A stretch of 64,000 bases of DNA from Bacteroidota bacterium (GTDB lineage Bacteria > Bacteroidota > Bacteroidia > Bacteroidales > P3), in the NCBI GenBank assembly GCA_017860275.1, contig JAFNAQ010000003.1:186001-250000 (forward strand), given 5' to 3'. Shown here one piece after another: positions 18,391 through 27,500 of this stretch (position 1 is its first letter; each line of letters starts with the position of its first letter). A model generated the notes under the pieces. The model saw only the letters and a program-made list of their open reading frames with translations. It searched no databases and was not told the origin of the DNA. A program made the position numbers and the translations under genes.

Positions 18391-18831
18391 CTATAATATA
18401 GGTGAAACGTCTCTAAAAACAAATTCCTTTATTGCAGGTTGCAATGTACTAACATCAATGATATTTAGTTTCTTATGCTTAAACTTTTTATCAATCTCTA
18501 AGTCTATTTTATGAACATCCAATTCGTCCCTCGTTTCAAAAAACTCAACATAGATTGTAATGTTTTTAGATTTCTTCTCTTCTGCTGTAATAAAATGATT
18601 ATGAGCCCAAGCTTTTTCAATCCCATACTCTTTTAATGCAGACTGAATATCTTTTATCAATGATTTTCTTCGTGAGCGAATCCACCAAGAAGCCTGTTTT
18701 ACTTTGGGTTTAAGCCCTTTAGAAAGCTTTTTACTAGTCTTATCTTTAACCAAAGATTTTATTGGTTCTAAGTCTGACTTTGTTATTTGATTTGAATCTA
18801 TATTATTAGATGCAGAATTTTCCTCAATCAT
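18391..18831 (-). CDS. possible degenerate nucleotidyltransferase-like protein
   Basis: A 146-residue protein of uncertain family. The first 60 residues are Lys/Ser-rich and probably disordered. The rest follows the order of a small MNT-type nucleotidyltransferase: helix LIKDIQSALKEYGIEKAWA, strand ITIYVEF, helix-strand HKIDLEIDKKF, and the end pattern IIDVSTLQPAIKEFVF. However, the catalytic GSxxRG and paired aspartates are missing (AHNHFITAEEKK stands in their place), so it would be inactive. The longer frame to 18858 starts with TTG inside rnfA, whereas ATG 18831 follows the rnfA stop by 4 bp. The family assignment is tentative. Confidence 0.7.
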   Translation of the reverse strand: MIEENSASNNIDSNQITKSDLEPIKSLVKDKTSKKLSKGLKPKVKQASWWIRSRRKSLIKDIQSALKEYGIEKAWAHNHFITAEEKKSKNITIYVEFFETRDELDVHKIDLEIDKKFKHKKLNIIDVSTLQPAIKEFVFRDVSPIL

Positions 18832-18835
18832 AATT

Positions 18836-19414
18836 TTAGATTTTAACCAAGCCAGCAAAACCCATAAAAGCCATTGCTAAGATGCCTGCTGTTATTAGAA
18901 CGATTGGCATTCCCTTTAATCCTTTAGGAGTCCCTCCTAAATCAATTTGCTCTCTAAGACCTGCAAATAAAACCATTGCAACAGTAAAACCAACAGAGAT
19001 TCCTACTGTATATGTTAAGCCTTCTAATAGGTTAAATTCTTTTTGAATTACTAAAATTGCGATACCAAGTACAGCACAATTAGTTGTAATTAATGGAAGA
19101 AAAACTCCTAAGGCTTGATATAATGCAGGGCTTACCTTCTTTAATATTATCTCAACCATTTGAACAAGAGCTGCAATAACCAAGATAAAAACAATAGTTT
19201 GCAAAAACTCAACATTAAATGGAACAAGGACATAATACTGCAAAATAAATGTAACTAAAGTAGATAACGTCATTACAAAAATTACAGCAGCACCCATACC
19301 CACAGCAGTACTAACCTTATTAGATACACCAAGGAAAGGGCAAATTCCTAAGAACTGAGATAGAATTACATTATTTACAAAAACCGCGAAAATAATGATA
19401 AATACATATTCCAT
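18836..19414 (-). CDS. rnfA: Rnf electron transport complex subunit RnfA
   Basis: A 192-residue integral membrane protein with about six helices. It matches RnfA rather than the related NqrE: NNVILSQFLGICPFLGVS, LPLITTNCAVLGIAILV (with the conserved TTNCA cysteine) and a C-terminus close to MAFMGFAGLVKI. Rnf couples ferredoxin oxidation by NAD+ to ion transport, which suits the ferredoxin-reducing enzymes in this window. RnfA is normally the last gene of rnfBCDGEA. Here it has its own promoter (19442-19472), no Rnf gene upstream, and is followed by the nucleotidyltransferase-like gene and two glycosyltransferases. Confidence 0.96.
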   Translation of the reverse strand: MEYVFIIIFAVFVNNVILSQFLGICPFLGVSNKVSTAVGMGAAVIFVMTLSTLVTFILQYYVLVPFNVEFLQTIVFILVIAALVQMVEIILKKVSPALYQALGVFLPLITTNCAVLGIAILVIQKEFNLLEGLTYTVGISVGFTVAMVLFAGLREQIDLGGTPKGLKGMPIVLITAGILAMAFMGFAGLVKI

Positions 19415-19441
19415 AGTAGAAAAGATTTAAGAATTAATTTG

Positions 19442-19472
19442 CAAAACTAACGATTTTTTGTCTGACCTCAAA
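19442..19472 (-). promoter_or_regulatory. Bacteroidetes promoter for rnfA
   Basis: The minus strand reads TTTG (19472-19469), exactly 19 nt, then TAGTTTTG (19449-19442). This is one of the best consensus promoters in the window and shows that rnfA starts its own transcript. Confidence 0.8.
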
Positions 19473-19506
19473 AAATATTAGTCATGTTTTTATTATTACA
19501 ATGTTT

Positions 19507-19514
19507 TATCTTTG
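19507..19514 (+). promoter_or_regulatory. -7 box for the alpha/beta hydrolase gene
   Basis: TATCTTTG matches TAnnTTTG, 52 bp before the ATG at 19566. It is divergent from the rnfA promoter. Confidence 0.5.
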
Positions 19515-19565
19515 CAAAATAATGTCATCTTTGTCAATGAAAACAAGAATTAACTTGAAATAATT

Positions 19566-20345
19566 ATGAATATGGATTTATTTTTTAGAGAATATGGTCA
19601 AGGAGAACCTATTATCATTTTGCATGGTTGGTTAGGAATGAGTGACCATTGGTTATCGATTGGGAAATTCCTATCAAACCAAGGCTATAATGTAATAATC
19701 CCAGACCTTCCAAACCACGGCAAAAGCTTTCATACTCAAGAGTTTTCATATAAGGAGATGGCAGAGATAATGAATTGTTTCTGCAAAGGGAAAGAGCTTG
19801 TTAGACCAATATTAATTGGGCACTCAATGGGAGGTAAGATAGCAATGGAGATGATAAATCAAGCACCAGATTATTTTAAATCCCTAATACTTGTGGATAT
19901 TCATTTCAAAGATTATAATGATCCAAATCATCACTCCGAACTAACAAAACAACTAAGAGAAATAAACCCTTCAACATTTTCTTCTCTAAAAGATATTTTA
20001 CATTATCTTGAAGAAAAGGATATTGACAAAGGTTGGATTGCCCTAATAATAAAAAACCTACATATTAAAAACTCAAAACCTTGTTGGAAGTCAAACCTTC
20101 CAATGCTTGCGCTTGAGACAGAAAAGGTAATGCAAGAAATAGAGATAATTCCAAACAATATACCAACTCTATTACTTAGAGGAGAAAATTCCGACTACGT
20201 AAGTGACAAAGATATTGACTCTCTAAAAAATGTATATAAAAACCTAGAAGAAGTAAAAATAAAGAATTCGGGGCATTGGGTTCATGCAGATAATCCAACT
20301 CAATTCCTAAGCTCAGTAGTAAATTATCTAAGATTATTACCTTAA
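19566..20345 (+). CDS. alpha/beta hydrolase, YbfF-like esterase
   Basis: A 259-residue cytoplasmic alpha/beta hydrolase. Visible parts are the oxyanion strand ILHGWLGMSDHW (about 18-29), DLPNHGKS (about 47-54), the nucleophile elbow GHSMGGK (Ser near 87) and the catalytic His in NSGHWVHADNP near the C-terminus. The DLPNHGxS block is typical of the YbfF group of acyl-CoA and carboxyl esterases. The substrate is unknown. It is monocistronic. A 0.42-kb repeated element begins directly at its stop codon, so it probably forms part of the 3' untranslated region. Confidence 0.88.
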   Translation: MNMDLFFREYGQGEPIIILHGWLGMSDHWLSIGKFLSNQGYNVIIPDLPNHGKSFHTQEFSYKEMAEIMNCFCKGKELVRPILIGHSMGGKIAMEMINQAPDYFKSLILVDIHFKDYNDPNHHSELTKQLREINPSTFSSLKDILHYLEEKDIDKGWIALIIKNLHIKNSKPCWKSNLPMLALETEKVMQEIEIIPNNIPTLLLRGENSDYVSDKDIDSLKNVYKNLEEVKIKNSGHWVHADNPTQFLSSVVNYLRLLP

Positions 20346-20757
20346 ATAGCTGCCCTTAATCTTAATTTTAAAAAATCGTTTTGAGCGTTTTTGGTGCAAA
20401 AACCTTGTTTTAGGCCTATGGAATCTTATTCTACGACAGCGGAATCTTATTCTATTTTCCTGGAATAAGATTCTATTGGCCCAAAATCCTTATTTCCACA
20501 AAATTAAACCTCGTTTCTATAGATTTTTATCAGAGAAAAATTCATGGATACGAAGAAAATCCAGAAAAAGAGGAGATTTTCCCACAAAGAATGGTCAATT
20601 CGTGAAATTAATTACAAGAAATTAACAATCCATTTCCTTTAAGCCTACTCTTGTCTTTGAATAATCAATTCTCAGAGACTAATTTCATTAATAGGAATTA
20701 ACATCAAAGCTTGCACAATGTTATGAAAAAGGCTCAAACCTCGCTTTTTAGTTAAAA
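20346..20757 (+). repeat. 0.42-kb dispersed element, copy A
   Basis: This non-coding stretch is homologous by eye to 35555-36045 and 50106-50529, read in the sense of the preceding gene. Shared blocks are AAAACCTTGTTTTA near 20398-20411, a set of GGAATCTTATTCTA units (20420-20433, 20441-20454, inverted 20462-20475), TTATTTCCACAAAATTA, TCTATAGATTTTTATCAGAG, and a distal ATTAACATCAAAGCTTGC (about 20698-20715). The central units form an 11-bp hairpin (20442-20452 with 20463-20473). No reading frame fits. Confidence 0.85.
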
Positions 20758-20814
20758 CACATTTATTGTAGTAGTTTTTATCTTAGACATATAATCTTTT
20801 AATCATTCTTTAAC

Positions 20815-20845
20815 TTCGTAATAAAGAAAAAATGTTGTAATTTTG
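20815..20845 (+). promoter_or_regulatory. promoter for nifJ
   Basis: TTCG (20815-20818, one mismatch to TTTG), 19-nt spacer, TAATTTTG (20838-20845). The nifJ ATG follows 73 nt after the -7 box. Confidence 0.65.
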
Positions 20846-20917
20846 CAAACTTGTATTGTGATATTAGAATCATATTAAAGACAAATAGTTCAATAACTTA
20901 AATAAAAATTAATAGCA

Positions 20918-23900
20918 ATGGCAAAAGAAAAGAAATTTTTGACTTGCGATGGAAACCAAGCTGCTGCTCATGTTGCATATATGTTCAGCGAAGTTGCGGC
21001 TATCTATCCTATCACGCCTTCTTCACCAATGGCTGAGAACGTTGACGAATGGTCAGCAAACGGTCGTAAGAACATTTTTGGAGAGGATGTAAAATTAGTT
21101 GAAATGCAATCAGAAGCAGGTGCTGCTGGAGCATTACATGGCTCGCTTCAAGCAGGAGCTTTATCAACTACCTTTACTGCATCACAAGGTTTATTATTAA
21201 TGATCCCAAATATGTACAAGATTGCTGGTGAAATGTTACCAGGAGTTTTACACGTTACTGCTCGTACACTTGCTGCACAAGCTCTATCAATCTTTGGAGA
21301 TCATTCTGACGTTTACGCTTGTCGTCAAACAGGTTTTGCAATGTTGGCATCTGGTTCTGTTCAAGAAGCAATGGATTTAGCTGGTATTGCTCACCTTTCT
21401 GCAATAAAGGGAAGAATTCCATTTATGCACTTCTTCGATGGTTTCCGTACTTCTCACGAAATTCAAAAAATTGAGGCTCTTTCTAACGAAGATATGTTAG
21501 GAATAGTTGATATGGATGCTATTCAAAAATACAGAGAAAACTCTCTTAACCCTGAGCACCCAGTAATTCGTGGTACTGCTCAAAACCCAGACGTTTTCTT
21601 CCAAGCAAGAGAAGCTTGTAATCCTTTCTATGATGCAATCCCTGAGATTGTAGCAGAATATATGGATAAGATCTCTGCAATAACTGGTCGCTCTTACAAA
21701 CCTTTCGATTATTATGGAGCAGCTGATGCTGAAAACATAATAATAGCTATGGGTTCTGTAACTGATACAATTAAAGAAACTATCGACTATCTAGCTGCTA
21801 AGGGCGAAAAAGTTGGTTTGATTTCTGTACATTTATATCGTCCATTCTCGGCTAAATACTTTATGAATGTTCTTCCTAAGACTACAAAGAAAATTTGTGT
21901 TTTAGACAGAACAAAAGAAGTTGGTGCTAATGGAGAACCTTTATATCTTGATGTAGTTGAATTATTCAACAACAAAAAAGAAAGACCAATGATTATTGGT
22001 GGTAGATATGGATTATCTTCTAAAGATACTACTCCAGCTCAAATTATATCAATAATCGAAAACTTAAAATCAGAAAATCCTAAAAACCAATTCTCAGTAG
22101 GTATTGTTGATGATGTTACATTCCACTCTCTACCATTACTTCCTGAAATTTCAATGGCAACTGCTGGAACTTTCGAAGCTAAATTCTATGGTTTAGGTGC
22201 TGATGGTACAGTTGGTGCAAACAAGAACTCAATCAAGATTATTGGTGACAATACAGAAAAATACTGCCAAGCTTACTTCGCTTATGACTCAAAGAAATCA
22301 GGTGGTTTTACTTGTTCTCACCTTCGTTTCGGAGATTCTCCAATACGTTCTCCTTATTTGGTAACAACTCCTGACTTCGTTGCATGTCACGTATTTGCTT
22401 ACTTAAATATGTATGAAGTATTAAAGGGTATTAAAGTAGGAGGAACATTCCTATTAAACTCTATATACAATGCTGAAGAAACAATTAAGAATCTTCCTGC
22501 AAAAATAAAGAAAGAGCTTGCTGAAAAGAAAATCAATTTCTATATAATCAACGCTACTGAAATAGCTGAAGAAATAGGTCTTGGAAATAGAACAAATACT
22601 ATTCTTCAATCTGCATTCTTCAAGATAGCAGAAGTTATTCCTTATGAATTAGCTGTTACTCAAATGAAGAAGGCTATCGATAAATCATACGGTAAAAAAG
22701 GTGAAGACATAGTTAAGATGAACTATGCTGCTGTTGACAAGGGTGGCGAGGCTGTTAAGGTTGAAGTTGACCCAGCATGGGCTAACGAAAACGTTAGCAA
22801 TAGTACTATTACAGCTGAACGTCCAGAATTTATCTCAAATGTAGTTGATACTATCAACGCTCAAGAAGGCGACAACCTTCCTGTATCTGCATTTAAGGGT
22901 AGAGAAGATGGAACATTCCCTGTTGGAACATCACAATATGAAAAACGTGGAATCGCATCTCACGTTCCTACATGGATTTCTGAAAACTGTATCCAATGTA
23001 ACCAATGTGCTTTAGTTTGTCCTCACGCAGCTATCCGTCCTTTCTTATTAGATGAGAAAGAATTAAGTAATGCTCCTGAAGGAACAGTAACTATTAAAGC
23101 TATTGGTAAAGAACTTGAAGGATTACAATTCCGTATGCAAGTTTCTCCATTAGATTGTACTGGCTGTGGAAACTGTGCTGACGTTTGTCCTTCTAAGACT
23201 AAGGCTTTAGAAATGAAGTCTCTTGCTAGCCAAATGGTTGAAAAACCACGTTGGGATTATATGTCAAGCAAGGTTACATATAAATCTCACCTAGTTGGAA
23301 GAGATAAAAACATTAAGAATTCTCAATTTGCACAACCATTATTCGAGTTCTCTGGAGCTTGTGCTGGTTGTGGAGAAACTCCATATATCAAACTTATCAC
23401 TCAATTATTCGGAGAAAGAATGATGGTAGCAAACGCTACTGGTTGTTCTTCTATCTATGGTGGTTCTTGTCCATCTATGCCATATACAGTTAACGAAAAA
23501 GGACAAGGTCCAGCTTGGGCTAACTCTCTATTCGAAGATAATGCTGAATTTGGTTTAGGGATGAGTGTTGCCGTAAACAAAATGCGTGATAGAATCGAAA
23601 GAACAATGAAAGAAGGCTTAGCTTGCACTTGTTGTTCTTCTCGTCAAAAAGAATTATTCCAATTATGGATTGACAATCGTGAAAATGCTGAAATCACACA
23701 ACAAGTTAACGACGAACTTGTTCCAACTCTTCAAGGATGTGGATGTGATACTTGCAAGAAACTTTACGACCTACGTCAATACATTGTAAAGAAGTCACAA
23801 TGGATATTTGGTGGTGACGGTTGGGCTTATGATATTGGTTACGGTGGATTAGACCACGTTATTGCTTCTGGCGAAAACGTAAATATCCTTGTAATGGATA

Positions 23901-24448
23901 CTGAGGTTTACTCAAACACTGGTGGTCAAGCATCTAAGGCTACTCCTGTAGGAGCTATTGCTAAGTTTGCTGCATCGGGGAAGAGAATTCGCAAGAAAGA
24001 CCTTGGTATGATTGCTACAACTTATGGTTATGTTTATGTTGCACAAGTTGCAATTGGAGCTAACCAAGCTCAATATCTAAAGGTAATTAAAGAAGCTGAG
24101 GCTTATAATGGTCCATCTTTAATTATTGCTTATGCTCCATGTATTAACCATGGTCTAAAACTAGGTATGGGTAAGACACAAGAAGAAGGAAAACGTGCTG
24201 TTGAATGCGGATACTGGCATCTATGGAGATATAATCCAGAATTAGCAGACAAGGGACAAAATCCTTTCACTCTTGATTCTAAAGAACCAGATTGGAGCAA
24301 ATTCCAAGACTTTATCCTAAGTGAGGTTCGTTATAACTCATTAAAGAAGGCATTCCCAGCTGAAGCAGATGAATTATTTGCTTCATCAGAAGAAAATGCT
24401 AAATGGCGTTATAATTCATACAAACGTATGGCAGAAATGGGTTGGTAA
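20918..24448 (+). CDS. nifJ: pyruvate:ferredoxin (flavodoxin) oxidoreductase
   Basis: A 1176-residue single-chain enzyme that splits pyruvate with CoA into acetyl-CoA, CO2 and reduced ferredoxin. In order it has the TPP pyrimidine domain (VAAIYPITPSSPMAENVDEW, about 26-45), the CoA-binding region, and a gamma-like domain. Two [4Fe-4S] motifs follow: CIQCNQCALVCP (about 690-701) and CTGCGNCADVCP (about 746-757). The TPP domain has CAGCGET, GCSSIYGGSCP and GDGWAYDIGYGG. Cysteines for the catalytic-domain cluster are also present. Length is standard. Its acetyl-CoA can feed AckA and its ferredoxin can feed Rnf. It is monocistronic, with its own promoter and terminator. Confidence 0.98.
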   Translation: MAKEKKFLTCDGNQAAAHVAYMFSEVAAIYPITPSSPMAENVDEWSANGRKNIFGEDVKLVEMQSEAGAAGALHGSLQAGALSTTFTASQGLLLMIPNMYKIAGEMLPGVLHVTARTLAAQALSIFGDHSDVYACRQTGFAMLASGSVQEAMDLAGIAHLSAIKGRIPFMHFFDGFRTSHEIQKIEALSNEDMLGIVDMDAIQKYRENSLNPEHPVIRGTAQNPDVFFQAREACNPFYDAIPEIVAEYMDKISAITGRSYKPFDYYGAADAENIIIAMGSVTDTIKETIDYLAAKGEKVGLISVHLYRPFSAKYFMNVLPKTTKKICVLDRTKEVGANGEPLYLDVVELFNNKKERPMIIGGRYGLSSKDTTPAQIISIIENLKSENPKNQFSVGIVDDVTFHSLPLLPEISMATAGTFEAKFYGLGADGTVGANKNSIKIIGDNTEKYCQAYFAYDSKKSGGFTCSHLRFGDSPIRSPYLVTTPDFVACHVFAYLNMYEVLKGIKVGGTFLLNSIYNAEETIKNLPAKIKKELAEKKINFYIINATEIAEEIGLGNRTNTILQSAFFKIAEVIPYELAVTQMKKAIDKSYGKKGEDIVKMNYAAVDKGGEAVKVEVDPAWANENVSNSTITAERPEFISNVVDTINAQEGDNLPVSAFKGREDGTFPVGTSQYEKRGIASHVPTWISENCIQCNQCALVCPHAAIRPFLLDEKELSNAPEGTVTIKAIGKELEGLQFRMQVSPLDCTGCGNCADVCPSKTKALEMKSLASQMVEKPRWDYMSSKVTYKSHLVGRDKNIKNSQFAQPLFEFSGACAGCGETPYIKLITQLFGERMMVANATGCSSIYGGSCPSMPYTVNEKGQGPAWANSLFEDNAEFGLGMSVAVNKMRDRIERTMKEGLACTCCSSRQKELFQLWIDNRENAEITQQVNDELVPTLQGCGCDTCKKLYDLRQYIVKKSQWIFGGDGWAYDIGYGGLDHVIASGENVNILVMDTEVYSNTGGQASKATPVGAIAKFAASGKRIRKKDLGMIATTYGYVYVAQVAIGANQAQYLKVIKEAEAYNGPSLIIAYAPCINHGLKLGMGKTQEEGKRAVECGYWHLWRYNPELADKGQNPFTLDSKEPDWSKFQDFILSEVRYNSLKKAFPAEADELFASSEENAKWRYNSYKRMAEMGW

Positions 24449-24472
24449 TAACTAATCTATAAATTATATTTT

Positions 24473-24508
24473 AAGAGCTCGGGAACATTCTCGGGCTCTT
24501 TTTTTTAT
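24473..24508 (+). terminator. terminator after nifJ
   Basis: AAGAGCTCGGG (24473-24483) pairs with CTCGGGCTCTT (24490-24500), including two G-T pairs, followed by a run of eight T. Confidence 0.9.
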
Positions 24509-24555
24509 TTATTGATATTTTTCTTCTAAAAAAACTATTTTTATATTTATTTTGC

Positions 24556-24563
24556 TAACTTTG
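24556..24563 (+). promoter_or_regulatory. -7 box for the M6 protease gene
   Basis: TAACTTTG matches TAnnTTTG. The upstream TTG at 24552 lies in this promoter, so translation starts at the ATG 24591. Confidence 0.6.
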
Positions 24564-24590
24564 CGAATCAAATTATTAAAAATAAGACAT

Positions 24591-27500
24591 ATGAAAACAA
24601 GAATATTAGCTTTAGTCGCTTTATTATTTATTTCAATCAGTTATTCCTTGTACGCAATTCCTGCAAATAATAATCCAATCACAAGAAAACAAGCAGATGG
24701 AAGAAATATTACATTTGTTATGAATGGTGATGAGTTTATTAAATGGGCTAAGAGCATCGATAACTATACATTGATTGCTAACAAGGAAGGGGTATTAGTT
24801 TATGCTCAAAAGGATGAGAATGGGGATTTAGTTCCTTCTTCATATATTGCTGTAAATCCTGATGAAAGGAAAACCGACGAAATTTTGTTTTTATCATCAA
24901 TAGAACCAAACTTATTCTATAGTGAAAGACAGATTTCTTTAAAAACTCAAGCAAGAATCCAAAAAACTACTACTATTGATAAGACTCCAACTACTGGTAC
25001 GCCTAATTTCCTTGTAATATTAGTAAACTACTCCGACTTAGCTTTTACTTATACTTCATCAGATTTTCAAAACATGATTAACCAAACAAATTATACTACA
25101 AATAACTCTACCGGAAGTGTAAAGGATTATTTTTTTGATAACTCAAGAGGATTACTCAATCCAAATTTTACAGTGATTGGCCCAGTGACACTACCACATA
25201 ATGCTGCATACTATGGAGGAAACGATATAAATGGTGATGATACTAATGCTAGACAGATGGTTTTGGATGCCGTTACTCTAGTGGATTCATCTATTAATTT
25301 TGCAAACTTTGACAATGATAATGATGGTTATGTAGATATGGTACATATTATTTACCCAGGATTAGGTGAACATAATGGAGGTGGTGCAAATGCAATATGG
25401 GCTCATAGCTGGACATTCCCTAGTGGAACAATCTTTGACAATACTGGATTCTATAAATATTCTTGTTCTTCTGAAAAACAGAACTCCACAACTATGGATG
25501 GAATTGGTGTTCTTTGCCATGAAATGGCTCACGTACTAGGTCTGCCTGATTTCTACGATACAGATTATTCTGGTAGTGGAGGGCAATCATATCATCTTGG
25601 AACATGGGATTTAATGGCCTCTGGGGGATACAATAATAATTCAAAAACTCCTCCATATCTTAGCGGATTAGAAAGAAAGAAACTTGGTTGGACTAATTAT
25701 TCATATTTGACAAATACCTCATCTTGCACTCTTGCTTCAATTGGAGATAGTGCAAAAGTTTATAGAATAAATATAAGTAGCAATGAGTATTATTTATTAG
25801 AAAATAGGAAAAAGACAAAATGGGATAAATACGTTCCCAACAACGGGCTGCTTATATTCCATGCAGATAGTGCAAAAATTGCCGCAAAATATGGAATAAA
25901 TGCTAATCCATCAGATAGAGGATTCTTTATTGAAACGCCTTCAGCAGATAGCTCTAAATCTCACACTTCTCTAGCCACTTTTCCAAATGTAAATAATACA
26001 ATGGATTTCACCTCAATAACTCTTCCCGCATTTCAAAAACTTAAAAACTGGAATAAGGTATATGGAAAATCTATTACAAATATTACTCTATTGGCTGATT
26101 CAACAATAACATTTGAGTTTCAAAGTTCTCAACCTTCCGTTCAAACTCTTCCTATTAACACTTCTTTAATATCAAATAACTCTGCAACAATTCAAGGATT
26201 AATTGTTCATAGGGGTACGAGTTCAATTACCCAAAAGGGTTTTTATTGGAGTACCAATCCCAATAACGTAAACTCAACTAACGGAACAACTGTAATTAGT
26301 ACTTCTAATGATACATTAATATCCACTAATCTAACAGGATTACCTTCTTTTACAAATATCTATTACTCTGCTTTTGCCACAAATTCCCTTGGCACACAGA
26401 TTGGAAAAGTCGAATTTTTTATTATATCAAATGGTACAATTACAAATTTACCTTGGATTGATGGGTTTGAAAATAATTTAGGCTCTTGGACACAAACAAT
26501 AGATAGTGGAACAGTTAGTTGGGTTAATGCAACAACTTTAACTGGAGCATCTGTTACCTCTCCTCACTCTGGAACAAAATATGCAAAATTCTATCTAAAT
26601 AGTTATAACTCTTCTGTAGCTAAGCTCATATCTCCAATTATTGATTTCACAAATGTTCAATCTCCTTATCTTAGTTTTTGGTATGTTAATCCTTCTTGGA
26701 ATAGCGACCAAAACATATTAAAGATTTATTATAGAGCATCTGCGCAAAGTGCTTGGACTCTAATCAAAACATACAACACTAACATTACAAATTGGACTTT
26801 TGACTCCATTCAATTGCCAAATCAAAGTTCTTACTATCAAATTGCATTTGAAGGAGTAAACCGTTATGGTCGTCAAATTGGAATTGATGACATTAAAATT
26901 GGAGGAAAAATACAATTAACTCCTCCTATTGTGATTACTAATCCTGCTACTCAAATTTATCATAACTCTGCAATACTAAATAGTAACATAACAGTCGGTA
27001 CAGAGCCTGTATTATCTAAAGGATTTTTCTGGAGACTTACCCCTGCTTCATCTTGGGTAACATTGCCTATTAACACTAACGATTCATCTGCTTTATTAAC
27101 TTCCTTGTCTGCAAATACTCAATACGAATATAAAGCCTTTGCAATAACATCAACCGATACAATCTATGGCTCAACCTTAAATTTCACAACACAACCAACT
27201 CCAGTAGTCTTAGGAGAGGTAGAAACACTATTGGTTACAAGTGTTACTTATACTTCTGCACACATTAAAGGGAAAATAATATCTGTTGGAAATGCATTAG
27301 ACAGTATTGAGATCGGATTTGTATATACATACAATAGTAATAACCCAAATTATGAAGATACAAGCTCTACTATTAAGACTGTAACCTATAATCCTGATTC
27401 AATATTTTTCGAATCAGACATCAATATTCAAGCAGGAAAAACATATTCATTAAAAGCATATATTAAAAATTCTGCTGGAATTGCATATGGTGATACAATA

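Noticed and set aside
24552-24590. Longer N-terminus for the M6 protease
   Set aside because: It begins with TTG inside the TAACTTTG promoter box and would bury the signal peptide.
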